64,000 nt of DNA from NCBI GenBank assembly GCA_963811595.1, contig CAWERW010000001.1, positions 1 through 64,000 on the forward strand, given 5' to 3'. The notes beneath the pieces were generated by a model. The model was not told the DNA's origin and did not search any database. It was given only the letters and a program-made list of their open reading frames with translations. Shown here piece after piece: positions 60,582 through 64,000 of the stretch (position 1 is its first letter; each line of letters starts with the position of its first letter). The position numbers were made by a program, and so were the translations under genes. This DNA comes from DASQFQ01 sp963811595. Its GTDB lineage: Bacteria > Actinomycetota > Thermoleophilia > Solirubrobacterales > Solirubrobacteraceae.

Positions 60582-60746
60582 TCAGCGTTCGCGAGCGGCG
60601 ATGCGCGCCGCGCCGGCGCACGCGATGAGCGGGACGAGGGCGAGCGTGGCGAACAGCCAGCTGTCTTCCGATATCCGCTCGATGCAGATCGCGGCCCAGC
60701 CCAGCGCCGCGACTGCGAAGAGCCTTGTCCGCGCCGTCGCGCTCAC
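60582..60746 (-). CDS. Small two-helix membrane protein (54 aa)
   Basis: A short open frame from GTG at 60746 to TGA at 60582. The product has two hydrophobic segments (FAVAALGWAAICI and FATLALVPLIACA) joined by a short polar turn (ERISEDSW) and ends in a basic tail (RIAARER). It follows the 127-aa membrane protein by 27 nt on the same strand and fills a gap otherwise without a gene. Codon third positions are GC-rich as in real genes. I do not recognise it. Confidence 0.5.
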   Translation of the reverse strand: MSATARTRLFAVAALGWAAICIERISEDSWLFATLALVPLIACAGAARIAARER

Positions 60747-60773
60747 GGTGAGGGGCAGACCCGCTCCGCCGGA

Positions 60774-61157
60774 CTAGCCGATCGGCGGCGACAGCTCAAC
60801 CCAGGTCAGGTAGACCAGGCTGAAGCCGAACGAGACCGCGGTGAGGATGAGCGCGCGGCGGCGCCGGCCGCCGAGCATGTAGAGGAACCCGGCCAGCGCG
60901 ACGATGAACGCGACGGCCATCAGCGCGTTCTGCGCGTCCCACTGCCACGAGTCGGTGTAGTTCGTCCACGCGTGACCCGGCTCGTAGGTGCGATAGGTGC
61001 CGTAGCAATCCTGGTCGCAGCGGATGCCGTCGCGGCGCTGGGCGTTGAGCAGGAGCAGCAGCGTCAGGAGGGTGAACACCCCGATGCCTCGGTTGATCCA
61101 GCGCCGGCGGTCGGGCCGCTCGGGCTCGCGGAAGTCGGACTCGTGCCAACTAGTCAA
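60774..61157 (-). CDS. Hypothetical membrane protein
   Basis: A 127-aa protein with three hydrophobic segments (IGVFTLLTLLLLL, ALMAVAFIVALAGFLYML, LILTAVSFGFSLVYLTWV) and an outside loop with CDQDCYGTYRTYEPGHAW, where two Cys may form a disulfide. The only start near the moeA stop is a TTG at 61157 giving MTSWHESDF, overlapping moeA by 8 nt. The role is unknown; it is probably co-expressed with the moa genes. Confidence 0.65.
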   Translation of the reverse strand: MTSWHESDFREPERPDRRRWINRGIGVFTLLTLLLLLNAQRRDGIRCDQDCYGTYRTYEPGHAWTNYTDSWQWDAQNALMAVAFIVALAGFLYMLGGRRRRALILTAVSFGFSLVYLTWVELSPPIG

Positions 61158-62337
61158 CCCGCACCGCGTCGACGATCGCGCCGGCCTCGAGCGGGCCGCT
61201 GTCGTGCGGCGCGACGACGAAGCCGTCGCTCTCGCCCAGCGCGCCGGTCATGTGCGAGCCCTGGCGCTGGGTCGGGGTCGCCTCGAGCAGCCCGTCCGGG
61301 CCGGGGGCGAGCCGTGAGGTGAGGAACGTGGTGCGGCCGTCGGAAGGGCCGGCGGGGACGGTGAGACGCGCGGGCACGGTGCGCATGACCGGCTCGGGCT
61401 CGCCGTGCATGCGCCGCAGCGCGAGGTCGATCAGCGCCACGAAGCCGACGATGCACGAGAGCGGGTTGCCGGGCAGCCCGAACACCAGCGTGTCGCCACG
61501 GCGGCCGAAGAACAGCGGCTTGCCCGGCTTCACGCGCACGCGCCAGAACACCTCCTCGACCCCGCACGCCTCGAACGCCGGCCGCACGTAATCGTGCTCG
61601 CCCATCGAGACGCCGCCGGAGACGAGCAGCACGTCGCCCTCCAGCCCGGCGCGCACCGCCTCGACCGTGGCGTCGTAGTCGTCGGCGACGACGCCGCGGT
61701 CGGTGACGTCGGCCCCGGCGCGCTCCGCGAACAGCCGCACCATCAGGCCGTTCGACTCGTGGATCTTGCCCGGCTCGGGCGGCGCGCCCAGCGGCAGCAG
61801 CTCGGAGCCGGAGATCAGCACGTGCACGCGTGCGCGCCGGTGCACGGTGACCTCGCCGACCCCGGCGGCGGCGAGCGAGGACACGCGCGGCAGCGTCAGC
61901 GGCTCGCCGGCGGCGGCGAGCACGTCGCCGGCGTGGACGTCCTCACCGCGGTAGCGGACGTGGAGGCCGTGCGGGACCGGGGCGTCGGCGCGCACGGAGC
62001 CGTTGTCGACCTGGGCGCGCTCGACCTGCAGCACGGCGTCGGCGCCCGGCGGCAGCGGCGCGCCGGTCATGATCGCCAGCGCGGTCCCCGGCTCGAGCGG
62101 CGCGTCCGCCGTGTCGCCGGCGGCGAGCTCGCCGGCCACGCGCATCGGCCCGCCGGTGTCATCGGAGCGGACCGCGTAGCCGTCCATCGCCGAGCGGTCG
62201 AACGGCGGCAGGTCGACGACGCTGCGCGCGTCGCGCGCGAGCACGCGGCCGGCGGCGTCAGCGAGCGGCACGTTCTCCTCCGCGAGCGGCGCGGCCGCTT
62301 CGAGGACGAGCCGCTGGGCGTCGGGGAGGTCCTTCAC
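61150..62337 (-). CDS. moeA: Molybdopterin molybdenumtransferase
   Basis: MoeA inserts molybdate into adenylated molybdopterin. The 395-aa product has the N-terminal PPFDRSAMDGYAV and MTGAPLPPGADAV, the MogA-like domain with KIHESNGLM, SGGVSMGEHDY, KPGKPLFFG and GLPGNPLS, and a C-terminal beta domain. GTG start overlaps the moaA stop. It is in the operon moaC-moaA-moeA, near the cox genes that need the cofactor. Confidence 0.95.
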   Translation of the reverse strand: MKDLPDAQRLVLEAAAPLAEENVPLADAAGRVLARDARSVVDLPPFDRSAMDGYAVRSDDTGGPMRVAGELAAGDTADAPLEPGTALAIMTGAPLPPGADAVLQVERAQVDNGSVRADAPVPHGLHVRYRGEDVHAGDVLAAAGEPLTLPRVSSLAAAGVGEVTVHRRARVHVLISGSELLPLGAPPEPGKIHESNGLMVRLFAERAGADVTDRGVVADDYDATVEAVRAGLEGDVLLVSGGVSMGEHDYVRPAFEACGVEEVFWRVRVKPGKPLFFGRRGDTLVFGLPGNPLSCIVGFVALIDLALRRMHGEPEPVMRTVPARLTVPAGPSDGRTTFLTSRLAPGPDGLLEATPTQRQGSHMTGALGESDGFVVAPHDSGPLEAGAIVDAVRVD

Positions 62338-63323
62338 CCGCCGATGCGCGACATCGAGCGCGCCGGCTGGACGAAGCCCTCGTCCCCGATGTGGTGCTTG
62401 AGCTCCTTGCGCCAGACGGCGTCGCGGATGATCTGCTCGAGCTCAGCGTCGTTCGCGCCGGAGCGCATCGGCGCGCGCAGATCGGTCTCGTTGAGCGAGA
62501 ACAGGCAGGTGCGCAGCATCCCCTCGGCGGTCAGGCGGATGCGGTTGCAGTCGCCGCAGAACGGCTCGGAGACGGGGGAGATGAAGCCGATCTCGCCCTG
62601 CCCGTCGGCGAAGCGCCAGCGCCGCGAGGTGCCGTGGCGCTCGCGGCCGACCGGCTCGAGCGGGTGGACCTCGTGGATCAGGCGCCGGATCTCCTCGTTC
62701 GGCAGCACCTTGTCGGCGCTCCACGAGCGGTCGGCGTCGAGCGGCATGAACTCGATGAAGCGCACGACGTAGGGCGTGCGGCGGGCGAAGTCGGCGAAGC
62801 GCACGACCTCGTCCTCCGTGAAGTCCTTGAGCGCGACGACGTTGACCTTGATCGGGCGCAGCTCCGGGTGGGCCTCGGCGGCCTCGAGCCCTTCGAGCAC
62901 CTGGGCGAGCGAGTCGCGCCGCGTGAGCTGGAAGAAGCGGTCGGGGGCGAGCGAGTCGAGCGAGACGTTGATGCGCTTGAGCCCGGCGCGCACGAGATCG
63001 TCGACCTGGCGCGCGAGCAGGTAGCCGTTGGTGGTCAGCGACAGGTCGTGGACGTCATCGAGCCCCGACAGCATCTCGACCAGTCGCCACAGCTCCTTGC
63101 GGACGAGCGGCTCGCCGCCGGTCAGGCGCACGTCGTGGACGCCCATGGCGCCGAGCAGCGCCACCAGCCGCGCGACCTCCTCGTAGGAGAGCAGCGACTC
63201 GCGGTTGAGCCACGGCAGCCCCTCGGCCGGCATGCAGTACTGGCAGCGGAAGTTGCAGCGGTCGGTGACCGAGATCCGCACGTCCCCGATCGGTCGCCCG
63301 TGGCCGTCGATGAGCGGCTTCAT
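62334..63323 (-). CDS. moaA: GTP 3',8-cyclase
   Basis: MoaA is the radical SAM enzyme of the first step of molybdenum cofactor synthesis. The 329-aa product has the N-terminal cluster C-N-F-R-C-Q-Y-C (Cys23, 27, 30), LTGGEPLVR, and the C-terminal second cluster (FCGDCNRIRLTAEGMLRTC). The ATG overlaps the moaC stop as ATGA. It lacks the C-terminal GG seen in many MoaA proteins as the last two residues of a longer tail, but does end in IGG. Confidence 0.96.
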   Translation of the reverse strand: MKPLIDGHGRPIGDVRISVTDRCNFRCQYCMPAEGLPWLNRESLLSYEEVARLVALLGAMGVHDVRLTGGEPLVRKELWRLVEMLSGLDDVHDLSLTTNGYLLARQVDDLVRAGLKRINVSLDSLAPDRFFQLTRRDSLAQVLEGLEAAEAHPELRPIKVNVVALKDFTEDEVVRFADFARRTPYVVRFIEFMPLDADRSWSADKVLPNEEIRRLIHEVHPLEPVGRERHGTSRRWRFADGQGEIGFISPVSEPFCGDCNRIRLTAEGMLRTCLFSLNETDLRAPMRSGANDAELEQIIRDAVWRKELKHHIGDEGFVQPARSMSRIGG

Positions 63324-63796
63324 CGGTGGAAGTCCGCCTTCCCGCCGGTCTTGTCGAGCAGCTCGACGCGCTCGACGACGACGCCCGGCTCGATGCCCTT
63401 GACCATGTCGTAGACGGTCAACGCGCCGACCGAGCAGGCCACCATCGCCTCCATCTCGACCCCGGTGCGGTCGGTCGTCCGCGTCTCCACGACGATCGTG
63501 ACCGTGCCGGTCCCGGCGTCGATGGCGATCTGCGGGTCGACGTGGGAGAGCGGCAGCTGGTGGCAGAGCGGGATCAGCTCGTCGGTCCGCTTGGCGGCCT
63601 GGATGGCGGCGATGCGCGCGACGGCGACCACGTCGCCCTTCGGGTTGTCGCCCGCCGCGACGCGGGCGGCGGCCTCGGGGGACATGCGGACGACCGCGCG
63701 GGCGCGCGCCCAGCGCTGCGTCGGCTGCTTGGCGCCGACGTCGACCATGGTTGCCTGGCCGGCGTCGTCCAGGTGCGTCAGGGCGGGTCCCTCCAT
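63320..63796 (-). CDS. moaC: Cyclic pyranopterin monophosphate synthase
   Basis: MoaC converts the MoaA product to cyclic pyranopterin monophosphate. The 158-aa protein has MVDVGAKQPTQRWARA, GDVVAVARIAAIQAAKRTDELIPLCHQLPLSHV, and VEMEAMVACSVGALTVYDMVK with the catalytic Lys/Asp region. It is first in the operon moaC-moaA-moeA and divergent from moaD by 24 nt. Confidence 0.96.
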   Translation of the reverse strand: MEGPALTHLDDAGQATMVDVGAKQPTQRWARARAVVRMSPEAAARVAAGDNPKGDVVAVARIAAIQAAKRTDELIPLCHQLPLSHVDPQIAIDAGTGTVTIVVETRTTDRTGVEMEAMVACSVGALTVYDMVKGIEPGVVVERVELLDKTGGKADFHR

Positions 63797-63804
63797 CGCC
63801 TCTG

Positions 63805-63814
63805 AGTCTAGGGT
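63805..63814. promoter_or_regulatory. Overlapping divergent -10 elements of moaC and moaD
   Basis: AGTCTAGGGT contains TAGGGT (63809-63814), 6 nt before the moaD ATG. On the other strand it contains TAGACT (63810-63805), 8 nt before the moaC ATG. The two share the TA step in the 24-nt gap. Both messages would be leaderless. Confidence 0.45.
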
Positions 63815-63820
63815 GTCCGC

Positions 63821-64000
63821 ATGGTCGTGACCGTCCGTCTCTTCGCGGGTCTGCGCGAGCGCGCCGGCTCCGATCGCGTCGAGGTCGAGCTGCCCGAGGG
63901 GGCGGTCGTCGCCGACCTGCTGGCGGCGATGGAGGTCGCGCCGCGCTCGTGCGTGGTGGCGATCAACCGCGAGTACGCGAGCGAGGGCGAGCCGGTCCGC
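63821..64000 (+). CDS. moaD: Molybdopterin synthase sulfur carrier subunit, partial
   Basis: The first 60 codons of a MoaD-like ubiquitin-fold sulfur carrier: VTVRLFAGLRERAGSDRVEVELPEGAVVADLL and VVAINREYA. The gene runs off the window end, so the C-terminal GG that carries sulfur cannot be seen. It is divergent from moaC and completes the visible molybdenum cofactor set. Confidence 0.9.
   Translation, partial: MVVTVRLFAGLRERAGSDRVEVELPEGAVVADLLAAMEVAPRSCVVAINREYASEGEPVR

Noticed and set aside
1..64000. tRNA, rRNA, CRISPR array, insertion sequence or prophage
   Set aside because: No cloverleaf, repeat-spacer pattern, transposase or phage gene was seen; the only mobile element is the intein.

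Overview
The window is 64 kb of very GC-rich, tightly packed bacterial chromosome. The gene content fits a high-GC actinobacterium, most likely of the class Thermoleophilia (Solirubrobacter/Conexibacter-like). The pointers are an actinobacterial-type dapD, a Rv2578c-type radical SAM gene, murT/gatD, a form II CO dehydrogenase-like coxSLM cluster, and a recA-recX ... rny-miaB ... miaA-dapF order. The lineage is inferred, since no rRNA gene is present. Genes are often joined by 4-nt stop/start overlaps (GTGA, ATGA, and also TTGA and CTGA). Many genes have a -10-like hexamer 6-9 nt upstream of the start codon, which suggests leaderless transcripts. No tRNA, rRNA, CRISPR array, insertion sequence or prophage was seen.

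Left part (1-14.3 kb): the end of an alpha/beta hydrolase, recA and recX, a HEAT-like protein, then a tandem pair of paralogues carrying a short ALQR-IGN-RLLQ motif and a putative His/Cys dyad. This pair is the best candidate for an undescribed system. It is followed by rny with a 300-nt structured leader, miaB, a VOC/reductase pair facing an HxlR regulator, an SDR, and a radical SAM gene that carries a 343-aa homing-endonuclease intein and has a perfect SOS box at its start codon.

Middle part (14.3-42 kb): an MscS channel behind a CRP-like site, a FIST/SDR pair, miaA, and a lysine/peptidoglycan cluster dapF-dapD with dapC-dapE. The DapF homologue has Ser in place of both catalytic Cys. Next come two glycosyltransferases, hflX, dut, a complete osmoprotectant ABC transporter operon with two binding proteins, and a murT-methyltransferase-gatD operon with a lipid-kinase-like gene. 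Then follow an RDD protein, a HAD phosphatase, a lipoprotein cyclophilin, an MFS transporter, and an ECF sigma factor coupled to an alkyltransferase-like gene.

Right part (42-64 kb): an enolase-superfamily enzyme, envelope glycosylation and membrane proteins (DUF2298, GT39-like, flippase-like), a P450, and a coxS-L-M-D-E-mocA-coxG operon. This operon is flanked by formate/nitrite and oxalate/formate-type transporters and by molybdenum cofactor genes (moeA, moaA, moaC, and moaD cut by the window edge). The cofactor genes would supply the molybdoenzyme.

Three genes show frame disruptions relative to their families: the hydrolase, gatD, and a compensated pair in the P450. They may be sequencing indels or real mutations.
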